Notes: generated from the letters alone by a model not told the origin. A stretch of DNA of 64,000 nt from Sphingobacterium multivorum (GCF_039511225.1 NZ_CP154261.1:4402001-4466000); one strand, 5' to 3'; shown: positions 26,328 to 36,040, counted from the first letter of the stretch. Made by a program: numbers and translations.

Positions 26328-26888
26328 ATGGAACTCTTATCTTATCTACTTAGACACATAAAATTGAACAGCGCCGAATGCGATGCTATCGACAGAGCTT
26401 TTAGTAAACAAATTTTTGCGAAAGGTACTGTACTGGCACATCCAGACAATCACCATCAAAATGTTTATTTTATTGAAAAAGGATTATTACGCGCTTTTTA
26501 TAATTTAGATGGAAAGGATATCACTCATTATTTTTTCGACGAGAATAATTTCCTGGTATCTTTTGAAAGTGTTTTTTTTGACCGCCCCCACCCCTATGGT
26601 AAACAGGTATTGGAAGAAGCTTGTTTGCGTGTTATCCCCTATAGCAAACTCGACGAACTCTGTAATAGCATCCCTGCTTTTAAGGACTTCCGGCTGCAGG
26701 TATCGCTGCAAGTGATTAGTATGCTATCCGAAAAAACTCTTGCATTACAATTTCAAACTGCCGAGCAACGCTATAAAAATATGCTCGACAAATATCCTGG
26801 CATATTGCTAAGAGCCTCCTTGGGACATATTGCCTCCTATCTGGGTATTACCCAACAAACACTAAGCGTGATACGCGCGAACAGGTAA
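26328..26888 (+). CDS. Crp/Fnr-family transcriptional regulator
   Basis: The 186-residue protein has a cyclic-nucleotide-binding-type jelly roll at about residues 15-120 (FAKGTVLAHPDNHHQNVYFIEKG split over the usual strands; HYFFDENNFLVSFESVFF) and a C-terminal helix-turn-helix, ASLGHIASYLGITQQTLSVIR. No Fe-S cysteine cluster is seen, so it is not an oxygen-sensing FNR. This short form is frequent in Bacteroidota. It is followed 76 bp later by a small secreted protein gene on the same strand. The ligand is unknown. Confidence 0.9.
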   Translation: MELLSYLLRHIKLNSAECDAIDRAFSKQIFAKGTVLAHPDNHHQNVYFIEKGLLRAFYNLDGKDITHYFFDENNFLVSFESVFFDRPHPYGKQVLEEACLRVIPYSKLDELCNSIPAFKDFRLQVSLQVISMLSEKTLALQFQTAEQRYKNMLDKYPGILLRASLGHIASYLGITQQTLSVIRANR

Positions 26889-26964
26889 CTGATTTCATTT
26901 TTTAAGATATATTAAAAACACTGCAGATTATTTTAATTTGCTTTGCAGTATGAAATCATTACAT

Positions 26965-27297
26965 ATGAAAAAAATACTGTCATCCCTTGTCATCATCTTC
27001 ATGGCAATAATGAGTCTTGCTCAATCCTCCAATGATAATTTTGCAGGTAAATGGAAAACCGAGGAAGGCTTCATTATCACCATCACTTACAGCAACGGAA
27101 AATTTTCTGGTCTCGATCCCAAAGGACGTCCAACCCTCTACAATGTGCGTTTTGAAAAAAATGAATGGAAGGGGACTGTGGAAAACCATGATACTGGCCA
27201 AAAAGGTAATTGCGAAATGTACCTCCAGGGAAAAAAGTTGAAAATTGTGGCCCATAAAGGCATCTTTTCAAAAACTTTTTATTGGGTAAAACAATAA
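26965..27297 (+). CDS. Small secreted lipocalin-like protein
   Basis: The chosen ATG at 26965 gives 110 residues with a clear signal peptide (MKKILSSLVIIFMAIMSLAQ). The mature part, about 90 residues, is an antiparallel beta protein with FAGKWKTEEGFIITITYSNG at the start, LYNVRFEKNEWKGTVEN in the middle and KLKIVAHKGIFSKTFYWVK at the end. This resembles the DUF2147/lipocalin-like small exported proteins of Bacteroidota. Earlier starts at 26938 or 26950 would add a few residues before the signal peptide. Function unknown. Confidence 0.7.
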   Translation: MKKILSSLVIIFMAIMSLAQSSNDNFAGKWKTEEGFIITITYSNGKFSGLDPKGRPTLYNVRFEKNEWKGTVENHDTGQKGNCEMYLQGKKLKIVAHKGIFSKTFYWVKQ

Positions 27298-27347
27298 GCA
27301 AAAAATTTAATTTACGTATTTTGTGTTGCTAATTTTAAAATTGCAAA

Positions 27348-28286
27348 ATGGAACAGTTACTAATAGCTGGTGCTGCAGCACTAAGGAAAGCTGCATTAAA
27401 TGAAGATGCTAAAGCATATGTTTTGAATAATGAGGTACTTTATCGATTCATGAAGAAAGCCGCCGAACGTTATATCGGCGGTGAAAACCTTACCGAAACC
27501 GTAGAAAAGGTACGAATTTCAACGAATGAAGGTTTTAAGTGTTCGATGGAGTATATGGGGGAAAGTACGCGATCTATTGAGGAAGCGGATAAAGCCACAG
27601 ATGAATTTCTAAAGATCTGTCATGTAATAAATCAAAAGGACCTCAATTCAACAGTCTCGCTCGACCTTTCACATATTGGACTAGAGATCTCAGAAGGCCT
27701 ATGTTATGAAAACCTTTCCAAAATATGCGAAATAGCAAAGGGAAAGGAAGTAATCATCAGTGCCGAAGGGACAGAAAGAACAGATAGAATCTTAAAACTC
27801 TATCAGAAAGCGTCAAAAGAATTCTCCAATCTTTCCATTACGCTACAGGCATATCTCTATCGAACGGTAGATGACTTTGAGGCCATGTGCAAAGAAAGGG
27901 GGCGTATTAGGATAGTAAAAGGAGCTTTTGAAACAGCCAAAGGTTTATCCATACCACGGGGAGAGGAGCTTAATGAACAGTATCTATATTATGTTGAAAG
28001 GTTATTTTCGAAAGGCCACTTATGTTCCATTGCAACACACCATCATGAAATTCAGCAGGAAGTAAAAAAACTAATTGAACAACTAAATCCTAAAAAGGAA
28101 TCTTATGAGTTTGAAAGTTTATTTGGCATCCAAACAGAGCAGTTGGTAAAATTAAAAGCTGAGGGTTATCCTACGAAGCTGTATTTTGTATATGGTCATG
28201 AATGGTATCTCTATCTTTGCAACAGATTAGCCGAATATCCATTAAATTTATTTAGAGCCTTACAAGATATTGTTGATTCAAAGTGA
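27348..28286 (+). CDS. Proline dehydrogenase family protein
   Basis: The 312-residue protein has the FAD-binding (beta-alpha)8 barrel of PRODH: TVSLDLSHIGLEIS, KEVIISAEGTERTDRIL, NLSITLQAYLYRTVDDF (the conserved LQaYL segment), RIRIVKGAFE (the KGAY-like block), and LCSIATHHHEIQ near the C-terminal substrate site. It oxidises L-proline to pyrroline-5-carboxylate and passes electrons to the respiratory quinone pool. The length matches short monofunctional PRODHs. The usual ELxxRRxNS-like C-terminal motif is replaced by YLCNRLAEYP, so substrate specificity could deviate. It is a single-gene unit. Confidence 0.82.
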   Translation: MEQLLIAGAAALRKAALNEDAKAYVLNNEVLYRFMKKAAERYIGGENLTETVEKVRISTNEGFKCSMEYMGESTRSIEEADKATDEFLKICHVINQKDLNSTVSLDLSHIGLEISEGLCYENLSKICEIAKGKEVIISAEGTERTDRILKLYQKASKEFSNLSITLQAYLYRTVDDFEAMCKERGRIRIVKGAFETAKGLSIPRGEELNEQYLYYVERLFSKGHLCSIATHHHEIQQEVKKLIEQLNPKKESYEFESLFGIQTEQLVKLKAEGYPTKLYFVYGHEWYLYLCNRLAEYPLNLFRALQDIVDSK

Positions 28287-28354
28287 GAGTCGATAAAGTA
28301 AATAATAAAGCAGCGGATTTCTGAGCTTATTTAAGCTGTCCAAATGCATCCACT

Positions 28355-29056
28355 TTATAGATTGGATTTTAGGGGCATACTTTGAAACTTTTTGAAAAAG
28401 TAAAGAACCCACAAAAACTGAGTGTATCCGTACACTGCATCTTCAACCGGAATCGTAAGTACCCTGATCCCCATAAATTCCATTGGATTGTAATTAACAA
28501 TAGGGGACTCCAATCCTGTCCCGGTTAGTATGCCGTTGACAGGTAAAAAGCCCAGCATCAGCAAAGTGAAGACTAAAGAGGCCTGCGTAATCCATTGTAT
28601 CCGAAATACAAAGTGAAAAAGCACCAATGTCACCATAGTCACAGCAGCGGTAACTACGGTATAGATTCTGTCAGCATATCGAAGAGCAACAACAGCACAT
28701 ATAATGACACTTACAAAGACAACAATATTATTGAAGGCCGATAGCGATTGTAATCTAAAAAATTTATCGATGCAGAAATAGGTAAAAATACATGAAAAAG
28801 GGATGAAGATAAAGAATAACCATTCTTCCAATGGCAATCCTGCTATAGCCAGTCCCAAGGTATATCTTGTGTCAAACCACCACACTCCCTTACTGGTAAA
28901 CCAAACATCCCAAGCTATAAAAAATACAGCAACAAGCGCTGATGCCTTTAAAAATGGGATGAACTCACGATCGAATCGAAGCCGCTTGTCGAAGGATGCG
29001 ACAAAACAGATTATGACCGTAAAAAATAAGATAAGCGAATAAGTATATTGCATCAT
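28355..29056 (-). CDS. crtYcd: Lycopene beta-cyclase, CrtYcd-type fused membrane protein
   Basis: The 233-residue integral membrane protein has about seven hydrophobic spans and two lycopene cyclase half-domains. WDVWFTSKGVWWFDTRYTLG and GLPLEEWLFF (first half) and FMGIRVLTIPVEDAVYG (second half) are the family signatures; the paired E/D residues (LEEW, VEDA) are the likely catalytic acids. It converts lycopene to beta-carotene. The start codon overlaps the crtZ stop as ATGA, showing translational coupling. It is the last gene of the carotenoid operon crtI-crtB-crtZ-crtYcd. Confidence 0.93.
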   Translation of the reverse strand: MMQYTYSLILFFTVIICFVASFDKRLRFDREFIPFLKASALVAVFFIAWDVWFTSKGVWWFDTRYTLGLAIAGLPLEEWLFFIFIPFSCIFTYFCIDKFFRLQSLSAFNNIVVFVSVIICAVVALRYADRIYTVVTAAVTMVTLVLFHFVFRIQWITQASLVFTLLMLGFLPVNGILTGTGLESPIVNYNPMEFMGIRVLTIPVEDAVYGYTQFLWVLYFFKKFQSMPLKSNL

Positions 29057-29511
29057 ATTTTTTCATTGTTAGTATACATTTTAAAGTATTTCATTGGAAC
29101 ATATAAAAAGCCAAAACACTCGCCCTCCTCTTTGCCTAAATGTTTATGATGTTGTTTATGGGCGCGACGAAGCGCTAAAAAGTAAGGGTTATTCGTTTTA
29201 CTCAACCATTTGAAACGTTGATGGATAAATATATCATGCACAAAGAAATATGCCATACCATAGAGCATAATTCCCAATCCAATATAAAACAGATAATTGT
29301 ACCCCTTTAACGACCCGAAATACATCAACGCGATCGTGGGAAGGGCAAAAATGATAAAAAAATAATCATTCTTTTCCAGAAACCCCGCATTGCTGTGATC
29401 ATGGTGATCGCGATGTAACATCCAGAGAAAGCCGTGCATAATGTATTTATGGATAAGCCAGGTGGCGCCCTCCATAGCAATAAAAGTGACCAATACTGTA
29501 ATAAAATTCAT
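29053..29511 (-). CDS. crtZ: Beta-carotene hydroxylase (di-iron, fatty acid hydroxylase fold)
   Basis: The 152-residue membrane protein has the four histidine motifs of bacterial CrtZ: HKYIMH, HRDHHDH, HDIFIH and HKQHHKH. These bind the di-iron centre. It adds 3- and 3'-hydroxyl groups to beta-carotene, giving zeaxanthin. It begins 9 bp after the crtB stop and overlaps crtYcd at its end. Together with the neighbours this predicts zeaxanthin as the pigment, as in yellow Sphingobacterium species. Confidence 0.95.
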   Translation of the reverse strand: MNFITVLVTFIAMEGATWLIHKYIMHGFLWMLHRDHHDHSNAGFLEKNDYFFIIFALPTIALMYFGSLKGYNYLFYIGLGIMLYGMAYFFVHDIFIHQRFKWLSKTNNPYFLALRRAHKQHHKHLGKEEGECFGFLYVPMKYFKMYTNNEKI

Positions 29512-29520
29512 AACTCTATT

Positions 29521-30357
29521 TTATAAGTAAGCAGCTTTGTAACGTAGATAACTTTTAAAAGCAACGTAGGCTTTTTGTGCATTAGGTATCCTAATCCTGC
29601 TTTCCAAAATTTCTTTGGAGGATTTTTTCCGAATCTTCGCAAATAGTGAAAGATAATATTTATAAGCCAGATAAACGCCAAATTTTGCCGATGCAGGCAA
29701 TTTTTTGATTCCCAAAAGCGCTTCCTTAAATTCGCTGTGTATCTCATCCTCAATCTGGCTTTTGAGTGCATTGTCAAACACCGCCATATCCAGGTTTGGA
29801 AAATAGGTACGTCCAAGCACCTGATAATCGTCCTTGAGGTCACGCAAGAAGTTTATTTTTTGAAATGCAGAACCCAGTTTCATGGCGTAAGGTTTTAACT
29901 CCTCATAGCGCTGTCTATTACCTTCTGTAAAAACCTGTAAACACATCAGCCCCACCACTTCAGCCGAACCATAAATATATTCTTTATAACGTTCGGAATT
30001 ATAGTCGACTTTATTCAGATCCATTTCCATGCTATGCAAAAATTGTCGGATCAGCTCGATGTCGATAGCATACTTATGCACCGTCTCCTGAAAAGACTGT
30101 AATATCGGATTTAATGAGATACCTTCCTCTAAAGCACAGTTAGTCTCGAGGTACAACCGCGCCAAAAGTCGCTGCTTATCATAACCATGAAAACTATCGA
30201 CTATTTCATCAGCCAACCTTACGTAGCCATAGATTGCATAAATACTAGCCCTAATGCTTGGCTTGAGGGCCAATATACCAAGCGAGAAACTTGTACTATA
30301 CTTTTCAGTTGTTTTTTTGCTTACTTCATAAGCGAGTTCATCAAATAGCTTTTTCAT
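29521..30357 (-). CDS. crtB: Phytoene synthase
   Basis: The start at 30357 gives 278 residues; a longer frame to 30402 would overlap crtI and is not needed. The two aspartate-rich motifs are present: YGYVRLADEIVDSF and NFLRDLKDDYQVLGRTYFP. It condenses two geranylgeranyl diphosphates to phytoene. It lies 4 bp after the crtI stop and is co-transcribed. No crtE (GGPP synthase) is in the window, so the precursor must come from elsewhere in the genome. Confidence 0.95.
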   Translation of the reverse strand: MKKLFDELAYEVSKKTTEKYSTSFSLGILALKPSIRASIYAIYGYVRLADEIVDSFHGYDKQRLLARLYLETNCALEEGISLNPILQSFQETVHKYAIDIELIRQFLHSMEMDLNKVDYNSERYKEYIYGSAEVVGLMCLQVFTEGNRQRYEELKPYAMKLGSAFQKINFLRDLKDDYQVLGRTYFPNLDMAVFDNALKSQIEDEIHSEFKEALLGIKKLPASAKFGVYLAYKYYLSLFAKIRKKSSKEILESRIRIPNAQKAYVAFKSYLRYKAAYL

Positions 30358-30361
30358 GGTC

Positions 30362-31840
30362 TTATGTTTTACGATATAATTCAATGGCTTCTTTGGCAAC
30401 AATTTTCCCCGATAAGATGGATGGAGGTACTCCGGGACCAGGAACTGTCAGCTGACCTGAATAAAAAAGATTATGGACTTTCTTATTTCTAATCTTGGGT
30501 TTCCATACCGCTGTCTGTTTTAATGTATTGGCTAGCCCATAAGCATTTCCAGCGTAAGCATTGTAATCGCTGATAAAGTCGCTTACACAGTAACTTCTCT
30601 TGTATGTAATCTGCTCGTATAGGTTTTTTGTACCAGTATGCTTTTCCAAACGCTCTAACATCTTAATTAGGTATTTTTCACGTGTTTCATCATCGTCTGA
30701 GATAGCTGTCGCCAACGGCATCAACAAGAAGAGGTTCTCACTGCCTGCGGGAGCCACATGAGGATCCGTTTTGGATGGACAACATACATAGAACAGTGGA
30801 TTTTGGGGCCATTTTTTTTCACCATATATACAGTCAATATGATCGTCCAACGGATGCTCAAAGAACAGTGTGTGGTGTGTTAGATTTGGGATGGAGGATT
30901 TCATCCCCAGATAATATATCAAACTCGAAGGGGCAAAGGTCCTACTCTTCCAATAATCTTCATCATAGTTTCTCAACTCCTTGGTAAGTAGTGTTTCGAT
31001 ATGATGATAATCAGCGGATGCAACCACAAGATCAAATGCGTAATCTACGCCATTAACACCTAATGAAGTGATCTTATTCTTTTCAATTTTTAATGTATCA
31101 ACATTATGATCGAAATGAAAAGTGACACCTTGCCTCTCGGCTACTTGCTGCATCGCCAGTACTAATTGAAAAAAACCTCCTTTCGGATAATGAGTGCCAA
31201 GTGCGTAACCGCCGTAGTTCATCAGGCTATATAATGCCGGAATATCCTTGGGTGAGGCGCCCAGAAATATGACCGGAAATTCCATTAATGTCCGCAATCG
31301 TTGGTCATTAAAATATTTGGCAACATAGGATCGGAAATTGGAAAGCAAATCTAGCTTAAAAGCGCTAAGTGCAATTTTTGGAGAGAGAAATTCGCCCCAA
31401 TTATGACAGGGTTTATTGACGAAATCCCGCATCCCCACTTCATACTTAAATTTTGCAGCTTCCATAAATCGATCTAACTGCATACCAGCCCCAGGTTCGA
31501 TCTGTTCAAATAATAGTTTTAATTGCTGATAGGATTCCGGAACACGAACTTGTCCGGAGTCAAATATCATTTCAAATTGAGGATTGAGCGATACAAGCTC
31601 AAAAAAATCAGCTGTGCTGCATCCAAAATCCGAAAAAAAGGACTCAATGATATCGGGCATCCAGTACCAGCTCGGTCCCATATCAAATTTAAATCCTTCT
31701 GTCGTACTGAATTGTCTCGCCCTTCCACCGGGCTGCGTATGTTTCTCAAAAACATGCACATCGTACCCTGCTTTAGCAAGATACGCTGCCGCTGAAAGAC
31801 CCGAAAAACCTGCGCCAATAACGGCTACCTTCTTTTTCAT
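30362..31840 (-). CDS. crtI: Phytoene desaturase
   Basis: The 492-residue FAD-dependent desaturase has an N-terminal dinucleotide fold (VIGAGFSGLSAAAYLAKAGY at about residues 7-26, then HVFEKHTQPGGRARQF), the GPSWYWMPDI segment, and the C-terminal carotene oxidoreductase signature GPGVPPSILSGKIVAKE. It converts phytoene to lycopene by four desaturations. It is the first gene of the carotenoid operon. A palindrome 22 bp upstream of its start and the MarR gene behind it (112 bp away, same strand) suggest local control. Confidence 0.95.
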   Translation of the reverse strand: MKKKVAVIGAGFSGLSAAAYLAKAGYDVHVFEKHTQPGGRARQFSTTEGFKFDMGPSWYWMPDIIESFFSDFGCSTADFFELVSLNPQFEMIFDSGQVRVPESYQQLKLLFEQIEPGAGMQLDRFMEAAKFKYEVGMRDFVNKPCHNWGEFLSPKIALSAFKLDLLSNFRSYVAKYFNDQRLRTLMEFPVIFLGASPKDIPALYSLMNYGGYALGTHYPKGGFFQLVLAMQQVAERQGVTFHFDHNVDTLKIEKNKITSLGVNGVDYAFDLVVASADYHHIETLLTKELRNYDEDYWKSRTFAPSSLIYYLGMKSSIPNLTHHTLFFEHPLDDHIDCIYGEKKWPQNPLFYVCCPSKTDPHVAPAGSENLFLLMPLATAISDDDETREKYLIKMLERLEKHTGTKNLYEQITYKRSYCVSDFISDYNAYAGNAYGLANTLKQTAVWKPKIRNKKVHNLFYSGQLTVPGPGVPPSILSGKIVAKEAIELYRKT

Positions 31841-31861
31841 TTGTTTTTTTAGCTAAACTAC

Positions 31862-31876
31862 TTGGGCAATTCCCAA
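31862..31876. promoter_or_regulatory. Palindrome upstream of crtI, candidate MarR operator
   Basis: TTGGG-CAATT-CCCAA has perfect 5-bp arms and lies 22 bp upstream of the crtI start, inside the 112-bp gap to the MarR gene. A weak -7 match (TAGTTTAG on the minus strand) directly follows it. MarR proteins usually bind short palindromes overlapping the promoter. Confidence 0.35.
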
Positions 31877-31952
31877 TCGACTTATTGGCACCGCAACTAG
31901 TAATGTACACATCCTATTGCCTTTTGTCATTTCTATCGCATCCCGATGTGGA

Positions 31953-32594
31953 TTATAACTTCACTTGCTCCAGCAATTTTTCCGGTGCAATATTTCTATC
32001 ATAGATTAATTGATGAAATTTGCTCAGTTTATCCAATAAACTTATCAATGTTATTTTTTCGTGGTAGGTCAAATCGCCTGAAACAATCTGCGTCGCATGA
32101 CGTATTTTTCCCATTTGCCGGTCCAATGCCGACAAGCCATTTTCCGTGATGTAAAGCAACTTACTCCGGCGGTCCAGTTTTGAATCGTGTTGACGTATCC
32201 AACCTTGTTTGATCAAACGGTTTATAATGGCCATGCCGGCTGGTTTTTCATGAATATTCCTTCTGATCAATTCCATTTTTGTCATCTCACCAAAGGACCG
32301 TAGTGTAATAAGATAGATAAACTCCTCTTGTGTGGAAAAATCAGATTCCCAAATAGCAGCCTTTGAATAACTTTTTGCGAACCTATTCATATGCACTATT
32401 AACGTGCTGATGACACTTTCCGGACTACGCCCATTTTCCTTACCGTCCCAATTGGGTTCTTCGAGAACATCGGTTTCCTTTGTTACTATCCAACGTTTAA
32501 ATCCATTTGCGTCAGTGCTATAGATTCCGTCTACGTTTTCCTGTTCAAACTCTTCAACTAATCCAATGATTTCTTTTAAAAGCTGATATTTCAT
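31953..32594 (-). CDS. MarR-family transcriptional regulator next to the carotenoid operon
   Basis: The 213-residue protein has an N-terminal helical extension (about 80 residues) and a MarR winged helix: LITLRSFGEMTKMELIRRNI, then PAGMAIINRLIKQGWIRQ (recognition helix) and the wing SKLDRRSKLLYITENGLSAL. MarR proteins act as dimers that bind small aromatic ligands. The gene is transcribed in the same direction as crtI, just upstream, so it probably governs pigment synthesis. It is longer than the usual 140-160 residues because of its N-terminal part. Confidence 0.88.
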   Translation of the reverse strand: MKYQLLKEIIGLVEEFEQENVDGIYSTDANGFKRWIVTKETDVLEEPNWDGKENGRSPESVISTLIVHMNRFAKSYSKAAIWESDFSTQEEFIYLITLRSFGEMTKMELIRRNIHEKPAGMAIINRLIKQGWIRQHDSKLDRRSKLLYITENGLSALDRQMGKIRHATQIVSGDLTYHEKITLISLLDKLSKFHQLIYDRNIAPEKLLEQVKL

Positions 32595-32869
32595 ACACTT
32601 TATTTAGAACATAAATATACCATATTTGTTTTAATTATTTTAAAAATAATATTTTTTAGAATAAAAATAAACCAACATCATAGCCTTAATAGTGGCAAAC
32701 TGTAACCCATCGAGGATAGAGACTTGCTTTAACTATAACAAGACCAAGGTTCTAAAGTTATGTTCGTTTTTATTATTACACGTGCAACATTTTTTCCGTG
32801 AGCTCGACTAACCTATAGTCACTAACCACAAACAATCGTCATCAAGCTTTGCACAAGAACCTTAAATAC

Positions 32870-35332
32870 ATGAAAGAGTTAAAAAAAATTGCCCTAATTC
32901 TCCCATACCTGTTGTTTTTCGCTATATCTCATGCTTCGTCTAACACGACGATCGTTTCATTCATCGATTCAACCTTTACTGTTACGGGCAAAGTAGTTGA
33001 TTCTATTACTAACGAACCTGTTCATTTAGTTTCCATATCCTTACTGGATCATCAAAGTGGCAGCAATCCTGTCAGAACAGTAGTGACAAATGAAAGTGGG
33101 GACTTCCAATTGATCCATAGTCAGCGTTCATTTTACCTAAAAATCAATCATATGGGCTTTCAGTTTCAGATAAAAAGAATTGTAATACCCAACGGGAGCA
33201 ATATAGATTTGGGTACTATAAAGCTTCATAAGATTGACAATAAGCTTGAGGAGGTTGCAGTTTCTTCCAGAAAACCTCCCCTAGAACTTATTACCGGTGG
33301 GTATAGATTTAATGCGGAAAACAATATACTAGGCAATAGTACAAATATAGCAGAACTGCTCAAGCAGGTTCCGGGATTAACAGTTGATGAAATGGAAGGC
33401 AAATTACAATTGCTTGGAAAAGGAGCTACTGTATTGATCAATGGTCGGAAAGTCAATTTGGGTGGTCAAGATTTATTGAACTACCTGAAATCTCTACCGA
33501 GCAATAAGGTCTCGTCCGTTAACGTGTTTACAAGTCCAGGTGCTGCATATGATTCCGCCGGAGATGGAGGTGTGCTCGATATCAGACTTAAGAAAAATTC
33601 CAATTTGGGGTTCTTTGGGTCGGTAAGTACAAGTGTTTCCACCCTTTGGGGGACCGACCAATCGCTCAATATAAATCTTAAAAAAAGTAAGTTTGAAATT
33701 TCAGTGGGCTATAATTTTTCATATAGTGAAAACCTACATAAACGAAACGATCTAATAAAAAACTATTACTTACCCGATTCTAGTTATCTCTATAGACAAG
33801 AACAGGCCAGCGAAAGATCCCAAAGAACACATTCCATGAAAACCAATACACTTTATAATATTGATTCGACGAGCACACTTTCTTTTAATTATTGGTACGC
33901 CAGCTTTTATGGCAAATTTCCTAATGAAAGAGATGCTACGATCTATAATCGGGAAGATCAATTTCAAAGGCAGCTTAAACAGCAGGACTTCATGTTTTTG
34001 GACAATAATTTTCATATCGCCGATTTCATTTATGATAAAGATTTTAAAACGAAAAGCAAGCTTTCGATCGGTATGAATTACGCGAAATACTCGAATGAGA
34101 ATAACACTTCATTCTGGAGAAAGGCATATGATTTTTCTAACACGGAAATAAATTCCTCAGAAAATGATAGCAGAAATTTTATTACTTCCAGACCATATGA
34201 AATCTGGACATTCAATACAGATTACAAAACAAACATTGGAAAGGGTATTGATCTAAAATTCGGTGCAAAATATGCCCGTGCAAATACAGAAAGCTTCTTT
34301 AAGAATCTAGCCACAGATGGAATTATCGATGCAGGTGAATTAAATAGTGAAAATAAGGTTCAATATAACGAAAATATACTTGCAGCCTATTCTTCTCTGA
34401 ATGGTAAATTGAAACACTTCTCCTTCGATTTAGGCTTGCGATTAGAATCATTCGACTATAAATTACGAGCCGTTTTAACTGACGAACAAATTAAAAACAA
34501 CTATCTTAATTTATTTCCCAACTTTAATATACGTTATGATTTCAAAGACCTTAAAAACAGCATTGCTTTATCAGGGAACAGAAGAATCGAACGTCCCGGG
34601 TATAGTATGTTCAATCCATTTGCGGTGAACAATAATCCTATCTATTTCACCAACGGTAACACGCATTTGAAGCCATATTTTGCGAATAGGCTAGATCTGC
34701 AATATTCACATAAGTGGAATAGCAACCACTCACTGATCTTTTCTTTATATGGAAACTCTTCGAAGAATATGTTTACATATATCTCCAGATATAATGAGGA
34801 GGTTGGAAGTCCAGAGTTTAACTATTATAATGATTATAATCTAAACCAAATCGGAGGTTATGTCATGTCGCAAAACAAGTTTGGAAGCAGCGTGAATGTC
34901 AGTACATATTTATCAGCACAACGCCCAACTTTCAGATCGAACAATACAGAAGATATTTTGTTACCTGGGATTGTCAACTTTAGTGGGTCGATCAATACTT
35001 TTATCTATATTCTGCCAAAGACTACTGTTCAAATACTCGGCTTTTATGCATCGAAAAGAAATAGTTTTCAAATGCAATATGGCGCAACGGGATATATCAC
35101 AACGGGTTTACAGCAACAAGTGCTTCAGGACAAGTTAAATATATCCCTCACGATTGAGGATATTTTCAACTTACAAAAAGCACCTATTTCCAGTTTAGGC
35201 AATGTGATTAGCATTGAAACAGTGAATAAATTGAAGTCGCGCTATGCAAAATTGAGTTTCAGCTACAATTTTGGAAAAACCTTTTCAGCAAAACAGACCA
35301 AAAAGCTCGAAAAGGATTCGAGGATAGATTAA
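32870..35332 (+). CDS. TonB-dependent receptor-like outer membrane protein (carboxypeptidase-regulatory domain plus OMP_b-brl_3 barrel)
   Basis: The start at 32870 gives 820 residues with a signal peptide ending at SHASS. A carboxypeptidase-regulatory-like domain follows at about 35-120, then a plug-like segment (NIAELLKQVPGLTVDEMEG, TVLINGRKV), and a barrel to the C-terminus that ends in YAKLSFSYNFGKTF. This is the type of OMP that lacks a conventional energised TonB box. Proteins of this kind occur alone in Bacteroidota genomes, often under antibiotic- or stress-responsive control. The substrate is unknown. It is divergent from the MarR gene. Confidence 0.88.
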   Translation: MKELKKIALILPYLLFFAISHASSNTTIVSFIDSTFTVTGKVVDSITNEPVHLVSISLLDHQSGSNPVRTVVTNESGDFQLIHSQRSFYLKINHMGFQFQIKRIVIPNGSNIDLGTIKLHKIDNKLEEVAVSSRKPPLELITGGYRFNAENNILGNSTNIAELLKQVPGLTVDEMEGKLQLLGKGATVLINGRKVNLGGQDLLNYLKSLPSNKVSSVNVFTSPGAAYDSAGDGGVLDIRLKKNSNLGFFGSVSTSVSTLWGTDQSLNINLKKSKFEISVGYNFSYSENLHKRNDLIKNYYLPDSSYLYRQEQASERSQRTHSMKTNTLYNIDSTSTLSFNYWYASFYGKFPNERDATIYNREDQFQRQLKQQDFMFLDNNFHIADFIYDKDFKTKSKLSIGMNYAKYSNENNTSFWRKAYDFSNTEINSSENDSRNFITSRPYEIWTFNTDYKTNIGKGIDLKFGAKYARANTESFFKNLATDGIIDAGELNSENKVQYNENILAAYSSLNGKLKHFSFDLGLRLESFDYKLRAVLTDEQIKNNYLNLFPNFNIRYDFKDLKNSIALSGNRRIERPGYSMFNPFAVNNNPIYFTNGNTHLKPYFANRLDLQYSHKWNSNHSLIFSLYGNSSKNMFTYISRYNEEVGSPEFNYYNDYNLNQIGGYVMSQNKFGSSVNVSTYLSAQRPTFRSNNTEDILLPGIVNFSGSINTFIYILPKTTVQILGFYASKRNSFQMQYGATGYITTGLQQQVLQDKLNISLTIEDIFNLQKAPISSLGNVISIETVNKLKSRYAKLSFSYNFGKTFSAKQTKKLEKDSRID

Positions 35333-35533
35333 CCCATCAATACTTTGATCATCACAGATGATTCGTGGAGGCATAGCGCTGGATATAATTGAGTTTAGAA
35401 AATAGTTTAAATACAGATAGACATTAAAATACCGCGAATTTAAAACGATTCACCACGAATTGGAATTCCCTTGAAAATTTGAGGAAAGTTATTCTAATTT
35501 AGTCCTATAAATACATAGAAGAAAAAGTGAATT

Positions 35534-36040
35534 ATGAATGAGACTATCATAGAATTTGATAATAAAAAGCGTCTGAAATTAGCGCTGTTTGGTTTGCTGA
35601 TGACGATAGCGGCTTTGGCATTTGCCTACTATATCTTCTTTGTCGCCGAAAAAATAAGAATTTTCCATGGGGCACTGATGTTGACCTTAGGAGGCTTAGG
35701 GTGTTATTGTCTGATTGGTGGTATAAAGGCCCTATTTAATAAAGATCGAACCGGCCTCCTATTAAACGCAGATGGTATTCGATATAACGGTACACCAGTA
35801 GGAATAAAGGTTGGGACTGTAAAATGGACTGCGATTCAATCCGTCTCAACAGGGATGGCCCATGGTGTCCATTTTGTTTTTTTGAAGCTACACAATCCCG
35901 AAAATTATATCCAGCAGTTCGCTCCACAAGTACAACAACATGTGCTCGAAAATGGAATAGCCATTTCGGTCGATCAGTTGTCGCTTGACTTCAATGAGCT
36001 CAAAAAATTGATAGAAGAGTATTATCAGCGGTATCATTAA
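35534..36040 (+). CDS. Small membrane protein, STM3941-like
   Basis: The 168-residue protein has two hydrophobic spans (about 16-36, LALFGLLMTIAALAFAYYIF, and about 45-64, ALMLTLGGLGCYCLIGGI) and then a soluble beta-rich PH-like domain with GLLLNADGIRY, TVKWTAIQSVS and VHFVFLKLHNPENY. This is the layout of the STM3941 family. The C-terminal LSLDFNELKKLIEEYYQRY helix is typical of its members. No function is known. It is a single gene. Confidence 0.72.
   Translation: MNETIIEFDNKKRLKLALFGLLMTIAALAFAYYIFFVAEKIRIFHGALMLTLGGLGCYCLIGGIKALFNKDRTGLLLNADGIRYNGTPVGIKVGTVKWTAIQSVSTGMAHGVHFVFLKLHNPENYIQQFAPQVQQHVLENGIAISVDQLSLDFNELKKLIEEYYQRYH

Noticed and set aside
29508..29843. 111-residue minus-strand frame within crtB
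   Set aside because: Alternative frame of crtB; the crtB motifs are in the other frame.
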